Origin: Vagococcus lutrae
GTDB lineage: Bacteria > Bacillota > Bacilli > Lactobacillales > Vagococcaceae
Assembly (NCBI RefSeq): GCF_003987555.1
Contig: NZ_NGJW01000012.1
Location: forward strand, 1 to 64,000
Direction of reading: 5' to 3'
DNA: 64,000 bases
The translations under genes and the position numbers were made by a program. Under the pieces are notes generated by a model, which saw only the letters and a program-made list of their open reading frames with translations, did no database searches and was not told where the DNA came from. Positions 35,161 through 43,921 of the stretch are shown piece after piece; position 1 is the first letter of the stretch, and each line of letters opens with the position of its first letter.

Positions 35161-37158
35161 TTAGATGCTTAAGTAATTTGCTACGACATTTTCAGTAGTA
35201 AATCCATACTCTTCAATAACAGTGTTACCAGGCGCACTTGCACCAAAACGGTCAATCCCCATTACTTTTCCTTCAAAGCCAACGAAACGTTCCCAACCAA
35301 ATGTTGCACCCATTTCGATTGCTACACGTTTTGTAACAGCTTTAGGTAAGACACTTTCGCGGTACTCTTCTGATTGTTCTTCAAAAAGATTCATACTTGG
35401 CATTGAAACGACGGAAACATCGTGACCTTGTGCTTGTAATTCTTTTTGAGCTGCCACAGCTAATGCTACTTCTGAACCTGTTGCGATTAAAATACCCTCT
35501 GGCGTTTCACCTTTTGCTGGAGATAAAACATATGCACCTTTTGCAACGCCTTCTTCAGCTAATGTATCAGTTCCTTCTAAAACAGGTAAGTTTTGACGTG
35601 TTAGAGCAAGCACTGTCGGACGATCATTAGAACGCATTGCTACTTGCCAAGCTGCACGAACTTCGTTTCCATCTGCTGGACGGACAACGTTTAAGTTTGG
35701 CATACCACGTAAACTAGAAAGCTGTTCGATAGGCTCGTGTGTTGGCCCATCTTCTCCAACAGCAATAGAATCGTGTGTTAATACATATGTGACAGGTGCT
35801 GATTGAATCGCTGCTAGTCTAACTGCTGGACGTAAGTAGTCGACAAAGACGAAGAAAGTTCCGCCATATACGCGAGTTCCACCATGTAAAGCAATCCCGT
35901 TCATCGCTGCTGCCATTGCAAACTCACGCACACCAAACCAAATGTTACGCCCTTCATATTGTCCCGGTTCAAAGTCTTTTTCATCTTTCATCATGGTGTT
36001 GTTAGATGAAGATAAATCGGCCGACCCTCCCCAAAGCGTAGGAACTGTTTTAGAAAGAGCTTGAATCATTTCGCTACTTGTCACACGACTCGCTTTCGCA
36101 TCATCAGATACATTATAAACAGGCATTTCACTTGCCCAGTTTTCTGGTAATTTATTATCAAAAGCGTCTTGCAACTGTTTCGCTAATTCAGGATAAGCTT
36201 CAGCGTAAGCATCAAAGCGTGCTTGCCAATCTTTTTCCATTTCCTCACCGCGGTCAATCATCGCTTCTTTAAAACGAGATGTCACGTCAGCAGGCACTTC
36301 AAAAGCTTCATATTCCCAACCATAGGCTGCTTTAGCGGCTGCGATACCTTCTGCTCCTAATGGGGCACCATGTACCTTATTGGTACCAGCATTTGGTGCG
36401 CCAAATCCAATAACTGTTTTAATTTCAATCATGGTTGGTTTTTCAGTTTCAGCTTTCGCTGCTTCAATCGCATCTGAAATAGCTTGTAAGTCATTACCGT
36501 CTTCTACTAAGATATGGTGCCAACCTGTTGCTTCAACACGACCTTTAACATCTTCTGAGAAAGAACGATCTAAATCACCATCTAGTGAAATATCATTTGA
36601 ATCGTACAGCACGATTAATTTATTTAATTTTAAATGACCTGCTAAACTCATCGCTTCTTGTGAGATACCTTCCATTAAATCGCCATCTCCACATAATGCA
36701 TATGTATAGTGGTCGATAATATCATGATCAGGACGATTGTACGTTGCTGCTAAATGCGCTTCTGCCATAGCAAAACCAACACTCATCGCAATCCCTTGAC
36801 CCAAAGGCCCTGTTGTCGCTTCAACACCATCTGTATGATGTACTTCTGGATGTCCAGGTGTACGACTTTCCCATTGACGGAACGCTTTCAAATCTTCTGT
36901 CGTCACATCATATCCTGCTAAATGCAACAAGCTATATTGCAATGCTGACCCATGTCCAGCTGATAAAATAAAACGGTCACGGTCTAACCACTCACGAGAT
37001 GTTTTAGGGTTAACCTTTAAATGTTTCGTCCATAACGCATACGCCATTGGTGCTGCACCTAACGGTAATCCCGGATGTCCAGAATTTGCTTTCTGAATCA
37101 TATCCATACTCAATGTTCGGAGTGTATTCACACCTAATTCATCAATTTTATCAAACAC
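35161..37158 (-). CDS. tkt: Transketolase
   Basis: 665 residues. It starts at GTG 37158 with AAGGGG 8 bases upstream; the nearby ATG at about 37164 is out of frame. The thiamine-diphosphate motif begins at GDGDLMEG and runs to YDSNDIS; the N-terminal [20 protein letters not shown] and the catalytic [13 protein letters not shown] are intact. It exchanges two-carbon units in the pentose phosphate pathway. Monocistronic with a strong terminator. Confidence 0.96.
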   Translation of the reverse strand: MFDKIDELGVNTLRTLSMDMIQKANSGHPGLPLGAAPMAYALWTKHLKVNPKTSREWLDRDRFILSAGHGSALQYSLLHLAGYDVTTEDLKAFRQWESRTPGHPEVHHTDGVEATTGPLGQGIAMSVGFAMAEAHLAATYNRPDHDIIDHYTYALCGDGDLMEGISQEAMSLAGHLKLNKLIVLYDSNDISLDGDLDRSFSEDVKGRVEATGWHHILVEDGNDLQAISDAIEAAKAETEKPTMIEIKTVIGFGAPNAGTNKVHGAPLGAEGIAAAKAAYGWEYEAFEVPADVTSRFKEAMIDRGEEMEKDWQARFDAYAEAYPELAKQLQDAFDNKLPENWASEMPVYNVSDDAKASRVTSSEMIQALSKTVPTLWGGSADLSSSNNTMMKDEKDFEPGQYEGRNIWFGVREFAMAAAMNGIALHGGTRVYGGTFFVFVDYLRPAVRLAAIQSAPVTYVLTHDSIAVGEDGPTHEPIEQLSSLRGMPNLNVVRPADGNEVRAAWQVAMRSNDRPTVLALTRQNLPVLEGTDTLAEEGVAKGAYVLSPAKGETPEGILIATGSEVALAVAAQKELQAQGHDVSVVSMPSMNLFEEQSEEYRESVLPKAVTKRVAIEMGATFGWERFVGFEGKVMGIDRFGASAPGNTVIEEYGFTTENVVANYLSI

Positions 37159-37242
37159 ACGCTCATCCCCTTATTTTAGGTTTTTTTTACCTTTATTAAT
37201 GAATTGTACTCTGATTAGTAAAAAAAAGCAACTGATATCGTT

Positions 37243-37491
37243 TTATTCTTTATGTCTATTATGCAGTTTTTTCTCTTTTTGAATAGCTTTTAACTTCTCA
37301 GGTGTCACGTCAGTCCCTTCTTGATCGACCACTTTCATCCCTTCAATATGATGACGCATGCCCCCTCTAAATTTTTCTAAGTATTCTTCTCTAAGTGCTT
37401 TTTGTTCTTTCTTTTCCGCTTCTGTTAACGGCTCTTTTTTTGATTTATTGGCTAACTCATTAATTCTAGCTAATTTTTCTTTTGATAACAT
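37243..37491 (-). CDS. DUF896 (YnzC-family) protein
   Basis: 82 residues from ATG 37491 behind GGAGGAG. The DUF896 core is present: IARINELA-type start ([21 protein letters not shown]) and [21 protein letters not shown]. The function is unknown. In Bacillus the homologue ynzC lies with the SOS genes yneA and yneB divergent from lexA; here ynzC is still divergent from lexA but yneA and yneB are missing. Likely promoter TTGTTT-17-TAAGAT on the minus strand, some 60 bases from the LexA box. Confidence 0.88.
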   Translation of the reverse strand: MLSKEKLARINELANKSKKEPLTEAEKKEQKALREEYLEKFRGGMRHHIEGMKVVDQEGTDVTPEKLKAIQKEKKLHNRHKE

Positions 37492-37558
37492 TTTATATCT
37501 CCTCCATATCACTCTTATCTTAACGAATAATAGCCTAAAAAACAATGAAAAAAGAATA

Positions 37559-37598
37559 CGAACAAACGTTTGATAACTCAACTATTATATGGTACACT
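37559..37598 (+). promoter_or_regulatory. lexA promoter with LexA box
   Basis: LexA box CGAACAAACGTTTG (37559-37572) matches the Firmicutes consensus CGAACRNRYGTTYG. It overlaps the -35 TTGATA (37570-37575); the -10 is TACACT (37593-37598) after 17 bases. This indicates autorepression. Confidence 0.85.
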
Positions 37599-37632
37599 TT
37601 ATTTAATAAGGAATTAACCTAGGGGGAGCATT

Positions 37633-38250
37633 ATGGGCAAAAAAGAAAATCGACAATTAGAGATTTTACGCTACATCTATGAAGAAGTAGAAAAAAGAGG
37701 CTATCCACCTACAGTCAGAGAAATAGGGGAAGCTGTTTCACTTTCGTCCACTTCTACTGTACACGGTCATCTATCACGTCTAGAAAAAAAAGGACTGATT
37801 CAACGCGACCCTGCAAAACCACGTGCGATTGAAATTACAAAAACGGCTCTTCATTTACTAGGAATCCAGTCAGATGTTATACCAATGCTTGGGACTGTTA
37901 CAGCAGGTGAACCTATTTTAGCTATAGAAGAAGCACAAGACTTCTTCCCTATTCCACCTGACGTCAAACATTACGACTCTCCTTTATTCATGTTGACAAT
38001 CAAAGGAGATAGTATGATACAGGCTGGGATATTAGATGGCGATTATGTCATTGTTAAACAGCAAGCCACCGCAAACAATGGAGAAATTGTCATCGCCATG
38101 ACTGATGAAAACGAAGCAACCTGTAAGAGGTTTTACAAAGAACATCAGCATTTCCGTTTACAACCAGAAAATGATCAATACGAGCCTATTATTCTTTCAA
38201 ATGTAACGATTTTAGGTGTCGTTGTTGGCTTATATCGGAGTCAATTTTAA
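37633..38250 (+). CDS. lexA: SOS repressor LexA
   Basis: 205 residues with a winged helix (about 1-65), the self-cleavage site Ala91-Gly92 in GTVTAGEP, catalytic Ser127 in GDSMIQAG and Lys165 in ATCKRF. RecA filaments trigger self-cleavage and release the SOS genes. It starts at ATG 37633 behind GGGGGAG. The next gene downstream is also under LexA boxes. Confidence 0.96.
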   Translation: MGKKENRQLEILRYIYEEVEKRGYPPTVREIGEAVSLSSTSTVHGHLSRLEKKGLIQRDPAKPRAIEITKTALHLLGIQSDVIPMLGTVTAGEPILAIEEAQDFFPIPPDVKHYDSPLFMLTIKGDSMIQAGILDGDYVIVKQQATANNGEIVIAMTDENEATCKRFYKEHQHFRLQPENDQYEPIILSNVTILGVVVGLYRSQF

Positions 38251-38278
38251 ATGCTCGCAAAGCGCGAGTATTTTTTTC
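38251..38278 (+). terminator. Terminator of lexA
   Basis: CTCGC-aaag-CGCGAG-type stem followed by seven T. It separates lexA from the next SOS gene, whose -35 begins right after it. Confidence 0.7.
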
Positions 38279-38336
38279 TTTACAAAGAGAACAAATGTTT
38301 GTATAATAGAAATATAAATAAGGGAACAAACGTTCT
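38279..38336 (+). promoter_or_regulatory. SOS promoter with two LexA boxes
   Basis: -35 TTTACA (38279-38284), 17 bases, perfect -10 TATAAT (38302-38307). LexA box 1, AGAACAAATGTTTG (38288-38301), fills the spacer. LexA box 2, GGAACAAACGTTCT (38323-38336), with perfect GAAC/GTTC arms, lies just after the expected transcription start. Two boxes suggest tight repression and late induction. Confidence 0.85.
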
Positions 38337-38353
38337 GTATAGGAGTGGTCAAT

Positions 38354-38557
38354 ATGACGAGTGTAAGAAGATTAGGTTTATTGATGGTCATTTTGTTGAT
38401 TGGAATGTATATAGGGTCACTAGGTTTAAAGGCTATCGTAGCCATCTCTGCGCCGCTTGTCATCTTGTGGCTTTTAATATGGGATGACAGATCCTACCAG
38501 ACCTACCGAAAAAAAGAATCTTATCAAAATGATTTTGGAAATCATCGTTCTATATAA
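38354..38557 (+). CDS. Small two-helix membrane protein under SOS control
   Basis: 67 residues from ATG 38354 behind TAGGAG. Arg5-Arg6 precede helix 1 (about 7-24) and helix 2 covers about 27-43 (KAIVAISAPLVILWLLIW); a hydrophilic tail rich in Tyr, Lys, Asp and Asn follows. There is no LysM domain, so it is not YneA. I do not recognise the family. Control by two LexA boxes and position next to lexA imply a DNA-damage role; a division inhibitor or a membrane-acting TisB-like peptide are possible by analogy only. It ends at its own terminator. Confidence 0.8.
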   Translation: MTSVRRLGLLMVILLIGMYIGSLGLKAIVAISAPLVILWLLIWDDRSYQTYRKKESYQNDFGNHRSI

Positions 38558-38584
38558 AAAAACAGCCAATTGGCTGTTTTTTTT
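38556..38584. terminator. Bidirectional terminator between the SOS membrane gene and gpsA
   Basis: AAAAAAACAGCCAATTGGCTGTTTTTTTTT, a perfect stem flanked by A and T runs. Confidence 0.9.
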
Positions 38585-39594
38585 TAAAACTCTTTTTCAC
38601 TTTTACGGTCGCGAATCATAATATCTTGAATGGCTTCTTTTACATCTTTATCTTGATAAAGTACGGCGTAAATAGTTTCAGTAATCGGCATCTCAACGTT
38701 TAGCGTTTCAGATAATTCATACGCTGATTTGGTAGTGGCGACCCCCTCTACAATCATCCCCATACTTTCTAAAATATCATCTAGTTTTTTCCCTTTTCCA
38801 AGTAAATTACCCGTTCGCCAGTTACGAGAATGAACACTAGTACATGTTACAACTAAGTCTCCAAAACCACTAAGTCCGATAAAGGTTAAGGGATCAGCCC
38901 CCATCGCAACACCTAAGCGTGTAATTTCTGCTAATCCACGTGTCATTATCGCGGCTTTTGCGTTATCACCAAACCCTAACCCATGAATAGCACCTGAACC
39001 TAGAGCAATAATATTTTTCAATGCCGCTCCTGTTTCAACACCGATGACATCGGTATTCGTATAAATTCTAAAATATTGATTCATAAATAATTTTTGGACG
39101 TATTCTGCTGCTTTGATATCCTCACAAGCAGCTGTAATCGTTGTAATATCACGCACAGCTAATTCTTCCGCGTGACTTGGACCAGATAATACGACGATTG
39201 CTTGACGATGCTCTAACGCAATTTCTTCCGCTAAAATTTCTGAAATACGCAAGTGTGTACCTTGTTCAATCCCTTTACTCGCATGTATAATCATTGGTTG
39301 ATGCTCAACAAGCTTATCAAATTGACGAGCGACATCGCGCATCGCGTAAGTAGGAACAACAAACAGTACCGCATCTGCATCGGCAATCGCTTCTTTCATA
39401 TCCGTTGTAGCTTGTAAAGCTTCTGGAAACACGATGTCTGGTAAATAACGTTTGTTTGTATGAGCTGTTTGGATTTCGCTTACTTGCTCTGAATCTCTCC
39501 CCCACATTACAACTTGGTGGCCGTTTTCCACGAGTGTTTTCCCTAAAGCTAATCCCCACGATCCGGTTCCTAGAACCGCAATTTTTTGTACCAT
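38584..39594 (-). CDS. gpsA: Glycerol-3-phosphate dehydrogenase [NAD(P)+]
   Basis: 336 residues from ATG 39594 (GAAGG 5 bases upstream; a GTG twelve bases earlier overlaps the ribosome site). The N-terminal NAD-binding motif is [15 protein letters not shown]. The catalytic Lys lies in [13 protein letters not shown], and the family signature [12 protein letters not shown] is present. It makes sn-glycerol-3-phosphate for phospholipids. Last gene of the hprK-lgt-ppaX-gpsA cluster. Confidence 0.95.
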   Translation of the reverse strand: MVQKIAVLGTGSWGLALGKTLVENGHQVVMWGRDSEQVSEIQTAHTNKRYLPDIVFPEALQATTDMKEAIADADAVLFVVPTYAMRDVARQFDKLVEHQPMIIHASKGIEQGTHLRISEILAEEIALEHRQAIVVLSGPSHAEELAVRDITTITAACEDIKAAEYVQKLFMNQYFRIYTNTDVIGVETGAALKNIIALGSGAIHGLGFGDNAKAAIMTRGLAEITRLGVAMGADPLTFIGLSGFGDLVVTCTSVHSRNWRTGNLLGKGKKLDDILESMGMIVEGVATTKSAYELSETLNVEMPITETIYAVLYQDKDVKEAIQDIMIRDRKSEKEF

Positions 39595-39609
39595 TTCATC
39601 CTTCACTCC

Positions 39610-40248
39610 TTAATTGATAATCGTTTGTACTAAATCCTTCATATCTTTTACGACAATATCTGGCTCATGTGGGGAAAGATCGGTTACTTTTTTCTCAGAC
39701 CAAGAAACAAACATACTTGTAACCCCTGCTTGATTGGCTGATGCGATATCTTGCCAATTGTCCCCAATCATAACCGTACTCGTAAACTCACCCTTTAATC
39801 GTTCGAGTCCTATTAACACGGGTTCAGGATGCGGCTTGGCACGCTCATAATCATCGCCACCCAATACCACATCAAAATATTTTTCGATACCTAAGCGGTT
39901 AAGGCCACGATAAAGCGTCTTATTTTGCTTTGTTGATACCACTCCAATATTTTTACCCGCTTCTTTTAAACGGATTAACCCTTGTTCAACACCCGGAAAC
40001 AAACGGATATAAGCGTCGTGTTGCGCTAAATTAAACTCACGGTACATCGCAACCATCTCTGTCGCTTTTTCTGGATATAACTGATGAAATACGTCATAGA
40101 GTGGTGGACCATTAAATGAGATAACATCCTTTTTAGAATAGCGTCCCGGAAAATAATGGTCTAACACATACAAGTAAGAATCACTAATCAAATCATTCGT
40201 ATCTGCTAGTGTGCCATCAAAATCAAATAAAACTGTTTGAAAAGACAT
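39610..40248 (-). CDS. ppaX: Pyrophosphatase PpaX-like HAD phosphatase
   Basis: 212 residues. HAD motifs: DFDGTLADT (nucleophile Asp), VVSTKQNK (motif II region), K in ERAKPHPEP, and the acidic GDNWQDI. In Bacillus, PpaX hydrolyses the pyrophosphate released when HPrK dephosphorylates HPr-Ser-P, and it sits in the same hprK-lgt-ppaX order as here. Phosphoglycolate phosphatase is the alternative reading of the domain. Its start overlaps the lgt stop (TAATG). Confidence 0.85.
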   Translation of the reverse strand: MSFQTVLFDFDGTLADTNDLISDSYLYVLDHYFPGRYSKKDVISFNGPPLYDVFHQLYPEKATEMVAMYREFNLAQHDAYIRLFPGVEQGLIRLKEAGKNIGVVSTKQNKTLYRGLNRLGIEKYFDVVLGGDDYERAKPHPEPVLIGLERLKGEFTSTVMIGDNWQDIASANQAGVTSMFVSWSEKKVTDLSPHEPDIVVKDMKDLVQTIIN

Positions 40249-41066
40249 TAACGTACACCTCGCTTATTGTATAACGGCGGCATAACTTTTTTACGACGAT
40301 AGACAAATAAAATTAATGCGGTCACAAATAAAACAGCTGAAAGTAATTGTGATACTCGAATCGCATTAAACAGATACAAACTGTCCGTTCGCATCCCTTC
40401 AATAAAGAATCGTCCAAACGAATACCATAAGACATACGTCAAGAAAACTTCCCCTTGTCTAAATAAATCTTTTTTGCTACGTAGATACAATATCACAGCA
40501 AAGCCAATCACATTCCAAATACTTTCATACAAGAATGTAGGATGATGAAACGCTCCATCAATATACATATTTTCAATAATAAAGTTCGGTAAATGCAGGC
40601 TTTCTAGAAACTGACGGCTTGTCTCTGGCCCGTAAGCTTCATGGTTCATAAAGTTGCCCCATCTACCAATCGCCTGTGCAATAATCACACTGGGAGCGGC
40701 CACATCTAAAAACTTCCAAAAAGAGTAATAACGATGTTGCGTAAATAAGTAAACAACAATGCCCCCCGCAATTAAGCCGCCATATATGGCAAGCCCGCCA
40801 TTACGAATATTAAAAATTTGTAAGGGATGCTCGATATACGTTCGCCACTCAAATATAACGTAGTACAGACGGGCACCAATAATAGACATTGGCAGTGCCC
40901 ATAACATGAAGTCAATGATATCATCTTCTTCAAAACCTACTCGAACGGCTTCACGACTCGCCATCCAAACACCTAATACAATACCCGATACGATAATTAA
41001 CGCGTACCAATGAATGGGAATACCAAACAACTTAAAAGCGATGGGATCGACCTGTGCTAAAATCAT
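40248..41066 (-). CDS. lgt: Prolipoprotein diacylglyceryl transferase
   Basis: 272 residues, seven membrane helices, with the Lgt signature GRWGNFMNHEAYG and the conserved HPTFLYES. It attaches diacylglycerol to the lipobox cysteine of pre-lipoproteins such as PstS and LivJ in this window. 12 bases after hprK. Confidence 0.95.
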   Translation of the reverse strand: MILAQVDPIAFKLFGIPIHWYALIIVSGIVLGVWMASREAVRVGFEEDDIIDFMLWALPMSIIGARLYYVIFEWRTYIEHPLQIFNIRNGGLAIYGGLIAGGIVVYLFTQHRYYSFWKFLDVAAPSVIIAQAIGRWGNFMNHEAYGPETSRQFLESLHLPNFIIENMYIDGAFHHPTFLYESIWNVIGFAVILYLRSKKDLFRQGEVFLTYVLWYSFGRFFIEGMRTDSLYLFNAIRVSQLLSAVLFVTALILFVYRRKKVMPPLYNKRGVR

Positions 41067-41078
41067 ATAACTCTCCTT

Positions 41079-42014
41079 CTATCCTTGTTTTGAATTTTCT
41101 TCGATAAGTGCAGACAAATTCGCCTCGAATGTTTTCGTAGCATCAAAGCCCATACGCTTCGCACGAAAATTCATGGCCGCTACTTCTACAATAATCGCCA
41201 CGTTACGTCCTGTTTTGACTGGAATCGATATTTTCGGAATGTCGACATTGGCAATTTGAACAGATTCATCCGCACCACCTAATCGGTCAAACTTCTTATC
41301 TTGCGTCCAATGTTCTAAATTAACGACTAACTGGATTTCCACGTTGTTACGCACCGCACTGGCACCAAATAAATTCATAATATCAATAATACCGATACCT
41401 CGAATTTCAATAAGGTTTTCCAATATCCGTGCGGGTTCACCAATAACCGTTCGCTCATCTTGTTGATAAACGTCGACGCGATCGTCCGCGACTAAACGGT
41501 GCCCTTTTTTAATCAACTCAAGACCTGTTTCACTTTTCCCAATACCACTATCCCCTTGGATTAAAACACCTAGACCATATATTTCCATCAAAACACCATG
41601 GATAGACGTACGTTTCGCTAGCTTACTTTCTAAGAAGTTTGACATCACTCCTGAGATGCGAGAAGTGGTTAAATCCGATATCAATAGTGGAATACCATTT
41701 TCTTCTGCTGCTTGAATCATTTCACTTGGTGGTTTAATGCCGCGCGCAAAAACCACTGCTGGCGTTTCCTTATGACAAATCTTTCTCATCACTAATAAAC
41801 GTTCATCGGCCGTCATTTTTTCCGAGAAAGTCGCTTCCTTACGACCAAATAATTGAATACGGTCATAAGGGTAGTAGTTAAAGTAACCCGTTAATTCTAA
41901 TCCTGGTCTTGAAATATCACTTGTTAAAATTCTATTTTCGAGAAATGCTTCTCCCGCGATAATATCTAATTGAAGTTCATTCACAAGTTCCTGAACTGTT
42001 ACAAATTCATTCAT
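41079..42014 (-). CDS. hprK: HPr kinase/phosphorylase
   Basis: 311 residues from ATG 42014 (GGAAGGAAG upstream; the frame is open for 18 more bases but the family begins with this Met). His140, the P-loop GDSGIGKS (about 154-161) and the signature EIRGIGIIDI are visible. It phosphorylates HPr at Ser46 when glycolytic intermediates are high and so controls catabolite repression. First gene of a cluster with lgt, ppaX and gpsA. Confidence 0.95.
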   Translation of the reverse strand: MNEFVTVQELVNELQLDIIAGEAFLENRILTSDISRPGLELTGYFNYYPYDRIQLFGRKEATFSEKMTADERLLVMRKICHKETPAVVFARGIKPPSEMIQAAEENGIPLLISDLTTSRISGVMSNFLESKLAKRTSIHGVLMEIYGLGVLIQGDSGIGKSETGLELIKKGHRLVADDRVDVYQQDERTVIGEPARILENLIEIRGIGIIDIMNLFGASAVRNNVEIQLVVNLEHWTQDKKFDRLGGADESVQIANVDIPKISIPVKTGRNVAIIVEVAAMNFRAKRMGFDATKTFEANLSALIEENSKQG

Positions 42015-42090
42015 ATGCTTTCTTCCTTCCATCCATAATCTTCTTTATTTTATCATTATAAGAGCGCTTTAGCTATGATAAGGACACAAA

Positions 42091-42119
42091 AAAAGAATCA
42101 GTTTACAACTGATTCTTTT
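42091..42119 (-). terminator. Terminator of the 63-residue ORF
   Basis: AAAAGAATCAGTT-GTA-AACTGATTCTTTTTTT on the minus strand. Confidence 0.85.
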
Positions 42120-42311
42120 TTAATAACCTTTTGAACGCCATTTAATGCGTTGTTGCGTCGTTAATTCATAGCTGTCTTCATCATATGAAGTTACAGATGA
42201 CATTTCGCTCGCTTCTTGATTTAATAACTCGGGCTTGACAATTTCTTCATAACCTTTTTTTAAATTCACATACTGACGATAAATATTACGTTTGACTTGT
42301 TGAATGTCCAT
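42120..42311 (-). CDS. Small protein of unknown function (63 residues)
   Basis: A short ORF starting ATG 42311 behind GAAGAGAAGAG and ending in a strong terminator, so it is probably a real gene. The sequence is hydrophilic and helical at the start (MDIQQVKRNIYRQYVNLKKG), acidic in the middle, and closes TTQQRIKWRSKGY. I do not recognise it. No membrane helix, no cysteine. It lies between hprK and the tRNA pair, separated by terminators on both sides. Confidence 0.6.
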   Translation of the reverse strand: MDIQQVKRNIYRQYVNLKKGYEEIVKPELLNQEASEMSSVTSYDEDSYELTTQQRIKWRSKGY

Positions 42312-42350
42312 CTCTTCTCTTCCCTTCTTTTCACTTATTATAAAAAGAAA

Positions 42351-42376
42351 AGACTACTTTTATAAAAAAGTAGTCT
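42351..42376 (-). terminator. Terminator of the tRNA operon
   Basis: AGACTACTTTT-n4-AAAAGTAGTCT followed by T-rich sequence on the minus strand, 8 bases after tRNA-Gln. Confidence 0.8.
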
Positions 42377-42383
42377 TGACAAA

Positions 42384-42455
42384 CTGGGCTAGCTGGATTC
42401 GAACCAACGAATGACGGAGTCAAAGTCCGTTGCCTTACCGCTTGGCTATAGCCCA
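42384..42455 (-). tRNA. tRNA-Gln (anticodon UUG)
   Basis: 72 bases. Acceptor TGGGCTA pairs with TAGCCCA, the anticodon loop CTTTGAC gives TTG, the T loop GGTTCGAATCC is intact and the discriminator is G. CCA is not encoded. It is in tandem with tRNA-Tyr. Confidence 0.95.
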
Positions 42456-42461
42456 ATAATA

Positions 42462-42542
42462 TGGAGGGGGGCAGATTCGAACTGCCGAACCCGAAGGAGC
42501 GGATTTACAGTCCGCCGCGTTTAGCCACTTCGCTACCCCTCC
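42462..42542 (-). tRNA. tRNA-Tyr (anticodon GUA)
   Basis: 81 bases. Acceptor GGAGGGG with CCCCTCC, the anticodon loop CTGTAAA gives GTA, and the long variable arm expected of a type II tRNA is present. The T arm GTTCGAATC is intact. CCA is not encoded. First gene of the tRNA pair. Confidence 0.95.
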
Positions 42543-42573
42543 AAAAAAATCAAGTAATAAACTCGACTTTTAT

Positions 42574-42602
42574 ATCATACTGAATTTCTAAAAAAAATGC
42601 AA
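42574..42602 (-). promoter_or_regulatory. Promoter of tRNA-Tyr/tRNA-Gln
   Basis: Minus strand TTGCAT (42602-42597), a 17-base spacer and TATGAT (42579-42574), about 30 bases before tRNA-Tyr. Confidence 0.6.
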
Positions 42603-42618
42603 GACCTTTTTTGTTTTT

Positions 42619-42849
42619 TTATTGAAACAAATTCCAATGACGAATGACTACTTCATATCCTTCGTCAAAACTCTTAACTGGAAAACTTTCTTGGTCATTA
42701 ATGACAGCTACAAACTTTTGATTTCCTTGCTCTTCAATCGTCCCTATCACTTTTTTACCAATCATTAATTCATGATGAATATGCGTCTCGCCAGCTGTTT
42801 GCACTTGCTTTTCATTAATCGTTACTTCGATATCTTTATTCTTAGCCAT
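42619..42849 (-). CDS. DUF2969-family protein
   Basis: 76 residues from ATG 42849 behind AAAAGGAG. It has the DUF2969 features: MAKNKDIEV, a central HHELMIGKKVIG and the tail EGYEVVIRHWNLF. This small family is found in Lactobacillales and has no known function. Cytoplasmic, no cysteine. Confidence 0.8.
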   Translation of the reverse strand: MAKNKDIEVTINEKQVQTAGETHIHHELMIGKKVIGTIEEQGNQKFVAVINDQESFPVKSFDEGYEVVIRHWNLFQ

Positions 42850-42918
42850 GTCATTACTCCTTTTGGGCATTTCTTTAGATACCATACCATAAATTTACTA
42901 GATTGTTAACTCCTAACC

Positions 42919-42946
42919 TTGCAATCCGATAAATTTAAGGGATAAT
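42919..42946 (+). promoter_or_regulatory. Promoter of the AEC transporter gene
   Basis: TTGCAA (42919-42924), a 16-base spacer and GATAAT (42941-42946), 22 bases before the start. Confidence 0.55.
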
Positions 42947-42968
42947 AGAAGTAAAAAAGGAGTTTCCT

Positions 42969-43886
42969 ATGGGAGCAATTTTATTTCAAGCTGTTGGTTT
43001 ATTTATGATTATTTTACTAGGTTATTTTTTGAAAAGAAAAGGACTTTTCAAAAAGGAAGACGGTACGATTTTATCAAGAATTATTATGACGATTACTCTA
43101 CCAGCTGCGATTATGGTTGGCTTACAAAACGTGCACGTGACAACTGAGTTTATCTTTTTAATGGTTACGGCTATGATGATGAACACTGTTCTTCTGATAA
43201 TCGCGAGTTATCTATGGCGTGACCACTCTACATTAGAACGCTCGTTTTTTATGTTTTCGATTACGGGGTATAACGTTGGTAACTTTACACTGCCATTTAT
43301 TCAAGGTTTTTTACCGCAAGCGGTACCTTACCTGTTTATGTTTGACGTCGGAAATTCTATCATGCTTGGTGGTATCACGATGTTGCTCGTCCAAAAATTT
43401 GGTTTGCGAAAAGACGCTGCATTTCGCATAGAAAATTTAACTCGCACACTACTTTCTTCTGTACCCTTTGTAACCTATCTCATGATGCTAAGTTTAAGAG
43501 TGATGAATAAACAACTCCCATTTGCTATCATGCCAACTATTGAACTCGTTGCCAAAGCGAATGGGTTTTTATCTCTCTTTATGATTGGGCTTTATCTCGA
43601 ACTCTCACTCCCTGATAAAGCACACGCATTAATTATTAAAATACTCGGATGGCGCTATTTATTTTCAGCCATGTTAGCCGCGCTCTTCTTTTTCGTTATC
43701 CCTATCCAAAATCAACTCGTGCGTGTCGTCTTAACCGTTTTAAGTTTCGCGCCTATTCCTACATTTTCTGTTGTCAACAGTGTTAAAATAGGCATTGATG
43801 AAGAGTCAACTGGCTTTATTTCATCAGCTAGTATCTTAATCAGCTTAATCTGTATGACCTTCATTATGTTGCTCATTGCCACTTAA
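42969..43886 (+). CDS. AEC-family transporter (auxin efflux carrier / malate permease-like)
   Basis: 305 residues with about eight to ten membrane helices in the two-bundle AEC layout: GYFLKRKGLFKKEDGTILSRI early, and a second bundle near 190-305. Family members export malate or other organic acids; the substrate here cannot be told. It starts at ATG 42969 behind AAAGGAG. Single-gene unit. Confidence 0.85.
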   Translation: MGAILFQAVGLFMIILLGYFLKRKGLFKKEDGTILSRIIMTITLPAAIMVGLQNVHVTTEFIFLMVTAMMMNTVLLIIASYLWRDHSTLERSFFMFSITGYNVGNFTLPFIQGFLPQAVPYLFMFDVGNSIMLGGITMLLVQKFGLRKDAAFRIENLTRTLLSSVPFVTYLMMLSLRVMNKQLPFAIMPTIELVAKANGFLSLFMIGLYLELSLPDKAHALIIKILGWRYLFSAMLAALFFFVIPIQNQLVRVVLTVLSFAPIPTFSVVNSVKIGIDEESTGFISSASILISLICMTFIMLLIAT

Positions 43887-43889
43887 AAA

Positions 43890-43921
43890 AAAGCTTTATC
43901 TCTAAAAGAGATAAAGCTTTT
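43890..43921. terminator. Bidirectional terminator after the AEC transporter
   Basis: AAAGCTTTATCTC-n4-GAGATAAAGCTTTTT; it also ends the livJHMGF transcript from the other side. Confidence 0.9.

Noticed and set aside
38251-38487. Plus-strand 78-codon ORF starting right after lexA
   Set aside because: It overlaps the lexA terminator, the SOS promoter and the 67-residue gene in another frame and has no ribosome site; the ORF from ATG 38354 fits all signals.
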